DNA from: Candidatus Segatella violae
Lineage (GTDB): Bacteria > Bacteroidota > Bacteroidia > Bacteroidales > Bacteroidaceae
Reading direction: 5' to 3'
DNA length: 25,396 bases
NCBI GenBank assembly: GCA_002440225.1
Contig: DJSH01000037.1
Span: 2,039-27,434 of the forward strand
The notes under the pieces were generated by a model, which worked only from the letters and a program-made list of their open reading frames with translations, was not told the DNA's origin and ran no database searches. Position 1 is the stretch's first letter, and every line of letters begins with the position of its first letter. The translations under genes and the position numbers were made by a program. Positions 12,630 to 21,005 of this stretch are shown in pieces.

Positions 12630-14396
12630 ATGGAACAGCAAGTAAAACGAGTACCTTACGGAGTATCTGATTTTGCCAATGTGATAGAGCAGAATCAGTA
12701 TTATGTGGATAAAACGATGTTCATCCCTGAGTTGGAGAAGCAGCCAAGCAATCTCTTCTTCGTTCGCCCACGTCGTTTCGGAAAGAGCATATTCCTTAGT
12801 ATGCTCTACTCTTACTATGACTGTTCGCAAAGCGATGATTTCCAAAAGCTTTTTGGCAATTTGTGGATAGGTCAGCATCCTACGCCTTTGCAGGGAAAAT
12901 ATCAGGTGTTGTTCTTGGATTTCTCTCAGATAACGGGCAATATCGATAAGTTGGAGGACAAGTTCAACTCCTACTTGAGCATCAATCTCGATGCTTTCGT
13001 GCGTCAATATGCAGTTTATTACCAAGCCGAGAAAGAGGAAATTCTTGCTCAGGAAGATTTCGAGGAAAAATTGGAACTGATATTCAAAGCTGCCAAGTCG
13101 CACAAATATCCGCTTTATCTGATAGTCGATGAGTACGACAACTTTACCAATGTCATCCTCAATGAGCGTGGCGAGAAAGTGTATCATGCCATTACCCATG
13201 CCGACGGCTTCTATCGTGATGTGTTCAAGAAGTTCAAGGGCAACTTTGAACGAATCTTTATCACGGGTGTCAGTCCTGTGACCTTGGATGACGTGACCAG
13301 TGGCTTCAATATCGGTTGGCATATTTCCACCAAGGAGGAATTCAACCAGATGTTGGGCTTCTCAACAGAGGATGTACGCGATATTTTTACATATTATAGA
13401 GATAATGGCTTGATACGCCCGGACAGCGACATCGAGGCCATCATCAATGATATGAAACCTTGGTACGACAACTATTGCTTTGCCAAGGGAGCGTTGGAAA
13501 CTCAAAGCCGAGTTTTTAATTGCGACATGGTGCTCTATTATCTTCGCAACTACATGGATTATGGACATGCACCAGAGGAAATGATAGACCCTAACACTCG
13601 CACCGATTATGGAAAGATGAAGAAATTGCTTCAGTTTGACAAGTTAGATGGCGAGCGCAAGGGCATTATTCGCAAGATTGCGGAAGAGGGACAGATTACG
13701 GCTCAGCTCTACGAGTCATTCTCTGCCTATCAGATTCCGAAGGCTGAGATATTCCCAAGCTTGTTGTTCTATTATGGCATGCTCACCATCAAGGGTACTC
13801 GCGGTTCTAAACTCATATTGGGTATTCCAAACAACAACGTGCGCAAGCAATATTATGGTTATCTGGAAGAGGAATATCAGGCGAAGGCATACGTAGATAC
13901 CAACAAGCTTACCGATTACTATTATGATATGGCGTATGATGGCAAGTGGGAGGAAGGCTTGCAATTTATGGCAGATGCCTACGCCAAGGTGTCGTCGGTG
14001 CGTGATGGCATAGAGGCTGAGCGAAACTTGCAAGGTTTCTTCATGGCTTACCTGAATCTGAATGATTACTATATCACGGCGCCAGAGTTGGAGTTGAGTC
14101 ATGGCAATTGTGATTTCTTCCTTTTGCCAGACCTTACTCATTATGCTAGTCAGCATAGTTATATATTGGAACTGAAGGTCTTGTCAAAGAAAGAATTCTC
14201 TGCCATCGTGGAGGGGGAGTTTACGGAAGATGGCAAGCCGATGACCAAGGGCGAGAAGCAATGGCGTGAGGCGGTGGCGCAAATTCATCGCTATGCTGAG
14301 GCTCCTAGGGTTGAGGCTTTGCGTCAAGGCACGAAGCTTCATCTCATTATCATGCAGTTTGAGGGATGGGAACTCAAGCGAATGAAAGAGGTTTAA
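12630..14396 (+). CDS. AAA-ATPase_like protein with C-terminal PD-(D/E)XK nuclease domain
   Basis: A 588-residue protein of the Bacteroidetes family that pairs an AAA-ATPase_like domain with a PDDEXK_9-type domain. The N-terminal signature YGVSDFANVIEQNQYYVDKT (10-29) is followed by the P-loop RPRRFGKS (46-53), and a Walker B-like LYLIVDEYDNF lies near residue 170. The middle contains GVSPVTLDDVTSGFNI and a helical region. The C-terminus has GNCDFFLLPD (D495) and YILELKVL (E514, K516), an intact D-x(n)-E-x-K core. It is therefore potentially a nuclease, unlike the ATPase at 9059. Family knowledge: these proteins are highly multicopy in Bacteroidetes and their role is unknown. It sits between the first GH32 gene and the regulator, with only 76 nt to the latter and no obvious promoter there, so read-through into the regulator is possible. 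Confidence 0.9.
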   Translation: MEQQVKRVPYGVSDFANVIEQNQYYVDKTMFIPELEKQPSNLFFVRPRRFGKSIFLSMLYSYYDCSQSDDFQKLFGNLWIGQHPTPLQGKYQVLFLDFSQITGNIDKLEDKFNSYLSINLDAFVRQYAVYYQAEKEEILAQEDFEEKLELIFKAAKSHKYPLYLIVDEYDNFTNVILNERGEKVYHAITHADGFYRDVFKKFKGNFERIFITGVSPVTLDDVTSGFNIGWHISTKEEFNQMLGFSTEDVRDIFTYYRDNGLIRPDSDIEAIINDMKPWYDNYCFAKGALETQSRVFNCDMVLYYLRNYMDYGHAPEEMIDPNTRTDYGKMKKLLQFDKLDGERKGIIRKIAEEGQITAQLYESFSAYQIPKAEIFPSLLFYYGMLTIKGTRGSKLILGIPNNNVRKQYYGYLEEEYQAKAYVDTNKLTDYYYDMAYDGKWEEGLQFMADAYAKVSSVRDGIEAERNLQGFFMAYLNLNDYYITAPELELSHGNCDFFLLPDLTHYASQHSYILELKVLSKKEFSAIVEGEFTEDGKPMTKGEKQWREAVAQIHRYAEAPRVEALRQGTKLHLIIMQFEGWELKRMKEV

Positions 14397-14472
14397 TGGG
14401 GAGCTTGATGCAAAAACTCGAAAAAAATAGAAATGGATGTCGAAGTTTATCCATTATACAATAATACCAAAC

Positions 14473-15987
14473 ATGAAGAGTACATATAAGTGTTTGTTTC
14501 ATCTATGGGTGATGATGTTTCTCCTCGTCCTCGCTCTCACCTCCTGCACCGAACGCCAGGTGGTGATAGGTGTGTCGCAATGCTGTAGCGGAAAATGGCG
14601 GGAGAAAGTGAACAATGAGATGCGCTTGGCGCAGTATCAGTATAAGAATGTCGATTTGTGGTTTACTACTGCCGAGAATGACGGAAAGCTGCAGGCTCGG
14701 CAGATAGACAGCATGATCAACAAGAAAGTGGATTTGATAGTGGTGGCACCAGACAATGTGAATGATGTCACCCCAGCCATCGAACGTGCTTATCGCAAGG
14801 ACATCCCTGTCATCCTCTTTGATAGAAAAACAGAGAATCCACATTATACCGCTTATATCGGTGGCGATAATGTGGAGGCTGGGCGAGTGGTGGCTCGCTT
14901 CATGGCAGAAAAGTTGAAAGGAAAGGGCACGGTGGTGGAAATCACAGGCTTGAAGGATGCTTCACCAGTGATAGAGCGTCATCGTGGCTTCATGGAGGTG
15001 ATGAAGAAATATCCAAGCATCAAGGTGGTTACCTTGGATAGTAACTGGAAGATAGAACTCGCCCAAGAATTATTTGGAAAATACTTAGACAAGGGTGGTC
15101 ATGCCGAAGGAGTGTTTGGACATAACGATCTTTGTGCCATCGGTGCCTTTGAGGCGGCGAAAGCTAGAGGTCTCGAAAAACAGATGAAGATCGTGGGCAT
15201 TGATGGCTTGCCTGGTATATGGGAAGGAGTGGATAGAGTGAAGCGAGGAATGTTTGCCGCCTCTTATGTGTATCCTACCCAAGGTGAGAAAGTCATCGTC
15301 CTCGCCATGAATATCCTTGAAGGCAAACCTTACAAGAAGGACAACTATATGCAGTCGTTCCTCGCCACCCCTGAGAATTGCGATGCCATCAACTTGCAGT
15401 ATCAAGAACTGGAGTCGAAGGTTCAGGATATGAACCATATCTCCCACAGTCTCGATCGTTACACATGGATGGCTCGTTTGCAGCAATGGATGATTGTGAT
15501 AGCCTTTGCTATCGTCTTGTTTTTGCTCGTCGTCATCTACTATATATATAAGGTATATAGGAAGAAACTCCAGCTGAAGCAGGAAGCGGCTCGCAATATA
15601 GCCGAAAGTGGTGCGAAAAACAAGGAGGAGTGGAGGTCTGAACTCACCATGCTTGATGAGAGCGAGCGATACTTCATCGACCGCTTCAAGAAGAAGGTGA
15701 TTGAGCGAATGGGCGATGCCGACCTAAAAATGGACGACTTGGGGGCGGAGATGCAGCTGAGCAAGGTACAACTTTATCGCAAGGTGAAGGCGATGACGGG
15801 TAAAACCCCTGCAGAGCTTCTAAAGGAGATGAGAATGCAGAGAGCCTACACGCTCTTGCAACAAACCGACAAGACCATCTCTGAGGTGGCAACCGAAGTA
15901 GGTTTTGCCGTGCCGGGATATTTCTCCACTTGCTTCAAAAAACAGTTTGGAATTCTCCCGACGGAACTTCGAGGAGAACAGAATTAA
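14473..15987 (+). CDS. Membrane-anchored one-component regulator: periplasmic sugar-binding domain - TM - AraC-type HTH
   Basis: A 504-residue predicted transcription factor, probably the fructan sensor. The frame also allows an ATG at 14437, but the ATG at 14473 starts directly at a normal export signal (MKSTYKCLFHLW...LALTSC). Positions below count from 14437. Signal or lipobox-like segment 13-37; periplasmic binding protein fold (Peripla_BP/LacI-like) 42-315, with VDLIVVAPDNVNDV, PVILFDRK, YIGGDNVEAGR, GHNDLCAIGA and KIVGIDGLPG. Then one membrane helix 351-373 (WMIVIAFAIVLFLLVVIYYI), a short charged linker, and an AraC HTH domain 408-512 (LSKVQLYRKVKAMTGKTPAELL, ISEVATEVGF, YFSTCFKKQFGILPTEL). 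Bacteroides fructan regulators such as BT1754 have the same ends, but with histidine kinase and receiver domains between. Both are absent here. It lies next to the SusC operon and likely binds the shared dyad. Confidence 0.88.
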   Translation: MKSTYKCLFHLWVMMFLLVLALTSCTERQVVIGVSQCCSGKWREKVNNEMRLAQYQYKNVDLWFTTAENDGKLQARQIDSMINKKVDLIVVAPDNVNDVTPAIERAYRKDIPVILFDRKTENPHYTAYIGGDNVEAGRVVARFMAEKLKGKGTVVEITGLKDASPVIERHRGFMEVMKKYPSIKVVTLDSNWKIELAQELFGKYLDKGGHAEGVFGHNDLCAIGAFEAAKARGLEKQMKIVGIDGLPGIWEGVDRVKRGMFAASYVYPTQGEKVIVLAMNILEGKPYKKDNYMQSFLATPENCDAINLQYQELESKVQDMNHISHSLDRYTWMARLQQWMIVIAFAIVLFLLVVIYYIYKVYRKKLQLKQEAARNIAESGAKNKEEWRSELTMLDESERYFIDRFKKKVIERMGDADLKMDDLGAEMQLSKVQLYRKVKAMTGKTPAELLKEMRMQRAYTLLQQTDKTISEVATEVGFAVPGYFSTCFKKQFGILPTELRGEQN

Positions 15988-16032
15988 AGTCCCCAAAATC
16001 AGTACTTTAAAATCATTACGAAAGATTAGAAA

Positions 16033-16070
16033 ATCGTTTCATGTAACATATTTATCGTTACAGGAACGAT
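16033..16070. promoter_or_regulatory. Putative fructan-regulon operator (copy 3, upstream of susC)
   Basis: Arms ATCGTTTCATGTAAC (16033-16047) and GTTACAGGAACGAT (16057-16070) form an imperfect dyad followed by eight T. GAACG ends at 16068, 32 bp before the T of the -7 box at 16100. It may also terminate the regulator transcript (stop at 15987), but its sequence matches the non-terminator copy at 772-805. Confidence 0.65.
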
Positions 16071-16099
16071 TTTTTTTATTTCTTATGCCGCCCTTTGAC

Positions 16100-16107
16100 T
16101 AATTTTG
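16100..16107 (+). promoter_or_regulatory. -7 promoter element of the susC operon
   Basis: TAATTTTG followed by C, an exact TAnnTTTG match, 50 nt before the ATG at 16158. No good -33 element, consistent with activator control. The downstream TGCGGCAGAAA is shared with the promoter region before the GH32 gene at 24262, and AATCAAAACAATAAC with the leader at 872-887. Confidence 0.65.
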
Positions 16108-16157
16108 CGGCAGAAATCAAAACAATAACAATTTTGAAATTTAAAACAACAAATAGT

Positions 16158-19100
16158 ATGAACAATCTTTCAAAATTACTGATGAGCTCAACGCTCTGTG
16201 CATTTTGTACTATTGCAAATGCTCAACAAGTAAATGTAAGTGGTGTTGTTACTGACCCTACTACTGGAGAGAGTGTCATTGGTGCATCTGTTATGGTTAA
16301 AGGTACGAAGCTTGGTACTGTTACTGACTTCGATGGTAAGTTCCATATCGAATGTGCTTCAGGTGCAACTCTCGTCATCTCTTATATTGGTTATGAAACT
16401 CAAGAAGTGAAGGCTTCGGCCAATATGGAAATATCATTAAAGGAAGTGGCTAATGACTTGAACGAAGTTGTAGTCACAGGATACACTACTCAACGAAAGG
16501 CTGACTTGACTGGTGCCATCTCTGTGGTCAGTGTCGACGAGATTGCCAAGCAGAACGAGAACAACCCTATCAAGGCTCTCCAAGGTCGTGTGCCAGGCAT
16601 GAACATCACCGCTGATGGTTCACCATCTGGTACAGCCACCGTACGTATCCGTGGTATCGGAACTTTAAACAACAACGACCCGCTTTATATCATCGATGGT
16701 GTTCCTACCAAGGCAGGTATGCACGAGCTTAACGGTAACGACATCGAGAGTATTCAAGTTTTGAAGGATGCTGCTTCTTCCTCCATCTATGGTAGTCGTG
16801 CTGCCAACGGTGTCATCATCATCACCACCAAGAAAGGTAAGGATGGCAAGATCAAGGTTGACTTCGATGGCTCCATCGCCGTTTCTACCTATGCGCACAA
16901 GATGAAGGTCTTGAATGCCAAAGAATATGGACAGGTGATGTGGCAGGCATACGTTAATGACGGCATGGACCCTAACACCAATGGCCTTGGCTATCGTTAC
17001 GACTGGGGTTACAACGCCCAGGGCACTCCTGTGCTCAACGGCATCTCTATGAAGAAGTACTTGGATGATGCAGGAACAACTCCAGCTGCCGACACCGACT
17101 GGTTTGACGAGACCACACGCATGGGTGTCATCCAGCAGTACAATGTATCTGTAAGCAACGGTTCCGACAAGGGAAGCAGTTTCTTCTCTTTGGGCTATTA
17201 TAAGAACTTAGGTATTATCAAAACATCAGACTTCAATCGTTTCTCTGCTCGTATGAACACAGAGTACAAACTTTTGAAGAACAAAATGCTAACCGTGGGT
17301 GAACACTTCACAGTGAATCGTACTTCTGAGGTACAGGCTCCTAGTGGTTTCTTGCAGAATGTATTGCAGTTCAACCCTTCTCTTCCTATTTATACAGAAG
17401 ATGGCAACTATGCTGGTCCTGTAGGTGGTTATCCAGACCGCTACAACCCTGTGGCTGTATTGGAGCGCAACAAAGATAACCGCTATACTTATTGGCGTAT
17501 GTTTGGCGATGCTTACTTGAATATCAACCCATTCAAGGGCTTCAACATCCGCACAACCTTCGGTCTTGACTATTCACAAAAGCAACAGCGTATCTTCACC
17601 TATCCAGTGACAGAAGGCAACGTTGCCAACAGCAAGAATGGTGTTGAGGCCAAGCAGGAGCACTGGACCAAGTGGATGTGGAACGCTGTTGCCACCTACA
17701 ACATGGAACTTGGTAAGAATAGCATCGACTTGATGGCTGGTATGGAGTTGAACCGTGAGGATGACATCAACTTCTCTGGTTACAAGGAGGGCTTCTCCAT
17801 CTTGAACCCAGACTATATGTGGCCAGACGCAGGTACCACCAACCCACAGGCTTACGGTGGCGGCTCTGGTTATTCACTTGTATCATTTTTTGGCAAGGCA
17901 AACTACAACTATGCCGACAAGTACATGGCTTCCTTTACAATCCGACGTGATGGTAGCTCTCGTTTCGGTAAGAACAACCGCTATGCTACCTTCCCATCTA
18001 TATCTGTAGGTTGGCGTATCAACCAGGAGAACTTTCTGAAGAAGGCTTCCTGGATTGATGACTTGAAGATTCGTGCTTCTTGGGGTCAGACTGGTAACCA
18101 GGAAATTGACAACCTCGCTCGTTATACTCTCTATGTGAGCAACTATGGTGTCAACGAGAATGGTGGTCAGAGCTACGGTACTTCTTATGACATCGCAGGT
18201 ACCAACGGAGGCAGCACCTTGGCATCAGGCTTCAAGCGCAACCAAATCGGTAACGATGACATCAAGTGGGAGACCACCACGCAGACCGACCTTGGTTTTG
18301 ATTTCGCATTCTTCCGCAACACACTCTACGGAAACTTTGACTGGTACTACAAGAAGACCAAGAACATCCTCGTCAACATGCCAGGTATCGCTGTCATGGG
18401 TGAGGGCAGTTCTCAGTGGATCAACGCTGGTGAGATGGTGAACAATGGTTTCGAATTCAATATCGGTTACCGCAACCAGACACACTTCGGCTTGAAATAC
18501 GACATCACTGCCAACATCTCTTCTTATCGCAACAAGATTACAGCATTACCAACAACTGTTGCAGCCAACGGTACTTTTGGAGGTAACGGTGTGAAAAGCG
18601 TCATTGGTCATCCTATGGGTGCCCAGGTTGGTTATGTGGCAGACGGCATCTTCAAAAGCCAGGAGGAAATCGACAACCACGCCACGCAGGAAGGTGCAGG
18701 CTTAGGTCGTATCCGCTGGAAGGACTTGAATGGCGACGGCAAGATTACAGAGGCTGACCAAGACTGGATCTACAACCCAGTGCCTGATTTCACATATGGT
18801 TTCAACATCTACTTGGAGTACAAAAACTTCGACTTCACTGCGTTCTTTCAGGGCGTTCAGGGTGTTGACATCATCTCAGACTTGAAGAAGGAGACAGATA
18901 TTTGGGCAGGTCTTAACATCGGCTTTTTGAACAAGGGTAAGCGTTTGCTCGATGCTTGGAGCGCATCCACCCCTGACAGCAACATCCCTGCCTTATCACT
19001 CTCCGACAACAACAACGAGAAGCGTGTGTCTTCTTATTGGGTTGAGAACGGAAGCTACTTGAAATTGCGCACCATCCAGTTGGGCTACAACTTCCCACAG

Positions 19101-19265
19101 GCTATCATGTCCAAGCTTGCCATGCAACGCTTGCGTATGTATGTCAGTGCACAGAACTTGTTCACCATCAAGAGTTGTAGCTTCACTGGTGTTGATCCAG
19201 AAAATCCAAACTATGGCTACCCTATTCCTCTCAACATCACATTCGGTCTTAACGTAACATTCTAA
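16158..19265 (+). CDS. SusC-family TonB-dependent outer-membrane transporter (fructan oligosaccharides)
   Basis: A 1035-residue outer-membrane importer of oligosaccharides, working with the SusD lid encoded next. The ATG at 16158 is chosen because the frame upstream (TTG at 16095) overlaps the promoter, and this ATG starts a clean signal peptide (1-22, NA|QQ). Domains: carboxypeptidase-regulatory-like 26-100 (VSGVVTDPTTGESVIGASV, GTVTDFDGKF); TonB box-like NEVVVTGY (102-109); plug about 115-228 with GRVPGMNI, VRIRGIGTLNNNDPLYIIDG and SIYGSRAANGVIIITTKKG; then a beta-barrel to the terminal FGLNVTF. All SusC hallmarks are intact and length is normal. First gene of a four-gene operon with an 11-nt gap to susD. 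Fructan as substrate is inferred from the GH32 genes around it. The symbol is omitted because the true SusC of starch uptake is a different protein. Confidence 0.95.
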   Translation: MNNLSKLLMSSTLCAFCTIANAQQVNVSGVVTDPTTGESVIGASVMVKGTKLGTVTDFDGKFHIECASGATLVISYIGYETQEVKASANMEISLKEVANDLNEVVVTGYTTQRKADLTGAISVVSVDEIAKQNENNPIKALQGRVPGMNITADGSPSGTATVRIRGIGTLNNNDPLYIIDGVPTKAGMHELNGNDIESIQVLKDAASSSIYGSRAANGVIIITTKKGKDGKIKVDFDGSIAVSTYAHKMKVLNAKEYGQVMWQAYVNDGMDPNTNGLGYRYDWGYNAQGTPVLNGISMKKYLDDAGTTPAADTDWFDETTRMGVIQQYNVSVSNGSDKGSSFFSLGYYKNLGIIKTSDFNRFSARMNTEYKLLKNKMLTVGEHFTVNRTSEVQAPSGFLQNVLQFNPSLPIYTEDGNYAGPVGGYPDRYNPVAVLERNKDNRYTYWRMFGDAYLNINPFKGFNIRTTFGLDYSQKQQRIFTYPVTEGNVANSKNGVEAKQEHWTKWMWNAVATYNMELGKNSIDLMAGMELNREDDINFSGYKEGFSILNPDYMWPDAGTTNPQAYGGGSGYSLVSFFGKANYNYADKYMASFTIRRDGSSRFGKNNRYATFPSISVGWRINQENFLKKASWIDDLKIRASWGQTGNQEIDNLARYTLYVSNYGVNENGGQSYGTSYDIAGTNGGSTLASGFKRNQIGNDDIKWETTTQTDLGFDFAFFRNTLYGNFDWYYKKTKNILVNMPGIAVMGEGSSQWINAGEMVNNGFEFNIGYRNQTHFGLKYDITANISSYRNKITALPTTVAANGTFGGNGVKSVIGHPMGAQVGYVADGIFKSQEEIDNHATQEGAGLGRIRWKDLNGDGKITEADQDWIYNPVPDFTYGFNIYLEYKNFDFTAFFQGVQGVDIISDLKKETDIWAGLNIGFLNKGKRLLDAWSASTPDSNIPALSLSDNNNEKRVSSYWVENGSYLKLRTIQLGYNFPQAIMSKLAMQRLRMYVSAQNLFTIKSCSFTGVDPENPNYGYPIPLNITFGLNVTF

Positions 19266-19276
19266 AAAACATCAAC

Positions 19277-21004
19277 ATGAAAAAAATAATATATTCAGCT
19301 TTCATGATTTTTGCCCTCGCTGGTGCAACAAGCTGCTCCGACTTCTTGGAGGAGCAGAAGCCTCAAGGTGTCTTGGACAACGACCAGGTGAAGAACCCAA
19401 GTAATGTGGATAACCTCGTTATCTCGGCTTATGCTATTTTCACCACTGCAGAAGACATCAACTCTTCGTTCTCTATGTGGAACTTCGACGTGCGCAGCGA
19501 CGATGCCTACAAAGGCGGCAATGGTACCAGCGACGGTGACGTGTTCCATCAGTTGGAGATTGAGCAGGGTGTGTTGACCACCAACTGGAACATCAACGAC
19601 ATGTGGGTGCGTCTCTACAACTGCATCTCTCGTGTCAACTCAGCCATAGCCCTGCTTGAGCAGACCAGCGACAACTACAAGTTGAAGGAGCAGCGCTTGG
19701 GCGAGATGAAGTTCCTCCGTGGCTATGCTCATTTTCTCTTGAAGCGTCTCTACAAGAACATTCCGTTCATCATGAACGCAAACCTCAGCCAAGATGAGTA
19801 TAACAACCTCTCTAACACAGAGTTCACCAACGACGAGGGGTGGCAGCAAATCATCAACGACGTGAAGGCTGCCTACGATGTGCTCCCTGTCACTCAGAGC
19901 GACAAGGGCCGTCCTACCAAGGCTGCTGCAGCCGCCTTCTTGACCAAGTTGTATATCTACAAGGCTTATCGTCAGGATGACCCAACAAAGAATGAGGTGA
20001 CAAGTATCAATCAAGATGACCTCAACATGGTCATCAAATATAGCGACCCTTCCATATACTCAGCAGGTGGTTTCGGCTTGGAAAGTGACTTCCACAACAA
20101 TTTCCGTCCTGAGCCACAATATGAGAATGGAAAGGAGAGCATCTGGGCGATGCAGTACTCCATGAACGACGGTACCAAGTATGGTAACTTGAACTGGAGC
20201 TATGGGCTGATCGTACCTAACATCCCTGGTGTCACCGATGGTGGTTGCGATTTCTACAAGCCAAGCCAGAACTTGGTCAACGCTTTCCGCACTGATGCCG
20301 AAGGTCACCCTTACATCGACACCTATAATAATAAGGACTACGACAAGAGTGGAGACTACGCAGACCCTCGCCTCTTCCTAACCGTAGGCATTCCGGGTTT
20401 ACCATACGAGTTTAATAAGAAATACATCATGGACGAGACTTCCACATGGAGCCGTTCCAATGGCCTCTATGGCTATTATGTAACCCTGAAACAGAACGTA
20501 GATCCAGAGAGTGGCTATCTTATCAAGGGTTCTTGGTGGGGTTCTTCCATGAATCGTATCGTGTTCCGTTATGCCGACGTGCTCTTGGAGCGTGCTGAGG
20601 CTTATGCTCAGTTGGGTGATGCAAGCAAGGCCATCTCTTTGGTCAACGAAATCCGCAAACGTGCTAAGCAGAGCACAGGTATGATCGCCAACTACCCAAC
20701 CGACTACGGTGTGAAGTTTAACATCTCTACCTACGACGGCAACTATAGCGCAGAGGAAGCCTTGAAAATCGTCAAGATGGAGCGCCGCTTGGAGATGGGT
20801 ATGGAGAGCGAACGTTTCTTCGACCTCGTGAGATGGGGGGTGGCAGACAGCGTGCTCAACAAGTACTTTGCTGGTGAGGCTGACAACTGCTCCATCTACA
20901 GCTCGGCCCACTTTACCAAGAACAAGAATGAATATTTGCCAATACCTTACTCACAGGTGGCAGCATCACAAGGACATTACACCCAGAATATAGGAGAATG
21001 GTAA
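19277..21004 (+). CDS. SusD/RagB-family surface glycan-binding lipoprotein
   Basis: A 575-residue outer-leaflet lipoprotein that caps the SusC barrel and captures oligosaccharide. The lipobox is AGATSC (lipid Cys20), followed by SDFLEEQKPQG, the usual SusD start. The TPR-rich N-terminal half includes LRGYAHFLLKRLYKNIPFI and GRPTKAAAAAFLTKLYIYKA. The C-terminal SusD signature comprises RYADVLLERAEAYAQLGDA, RRLEMGMESERFFDLVRWG (503-521) and YLPIPYSQV near the end. Length is typical. It follows susC by 11 nt and overlaps nothing; the next gene starts 1 nt after its stop. Binding specificity (levan or inulin) is inferred from operon context only. Confidence 0.95.
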   Translation: MKKIIYSAFMIFALAGATSCSDFLEEQKPQGVLDNDQVKNPSNVDNLVISAYAIFTTAEDINSSFSMWNFDVRSDDAYKGGNGTSDGDVFHQLEIEQGVLTTNWNINDMWVRLYNCISRVNSAIALLEQTSDNYKLKEQRLGEMKFLRGYAHFLLKRLYKNIPFIMNANLSQDEYNNLSNTEFTNDEGWQQIINDVKAAYDVLPVTQSDKGRPTKAAAAAFLTKLYIYKAYRQDDPTKNEVTSINQDDLNMVIKYSDPSIYSAGGFGLESDFHNNFRPEPQYENGKESIWAMQYSMNDGTKYGNLNWSYGLIVPNIPGVTDGGCDFYKPSQNLVNAFRTDAEGHPYIDTYNNKDYDKSGDYADPRLFLTVGIPGLPYEFNKKYIMDETSTWSRSNGLYGYYVTLKQNVDPESGYLIKGSWWGSSMNRIVFRYADVLLERAEAYAQLGDASKAISLVNEIRKRAKQSTGMIANYPTDYGVKFNISTYDGNYSAEEALKIVKMERRLEMGMESERFFDLVRWGVADSVLNKYFAGEADNCSIYSSAHFTKNKNEYLPIPYSQVAASQGHYTQNIGEW

Positions 21005-21005
21005 T

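Noticed and set aside
14437..14472. Regulator start at 14437 (12 extra residues)
   Set aside because: The ATG at 14473 directly precedes a charged and hydrophobic export signal; the extra N-terminal residues would be unusual. Not fully excluded.
16095..16157. SusC start at the upstream TTG (21 extra codons)
   Set aside because: That segment includes the -7 box and the leader; the ATG at 16158 begins a normal signal peptide.
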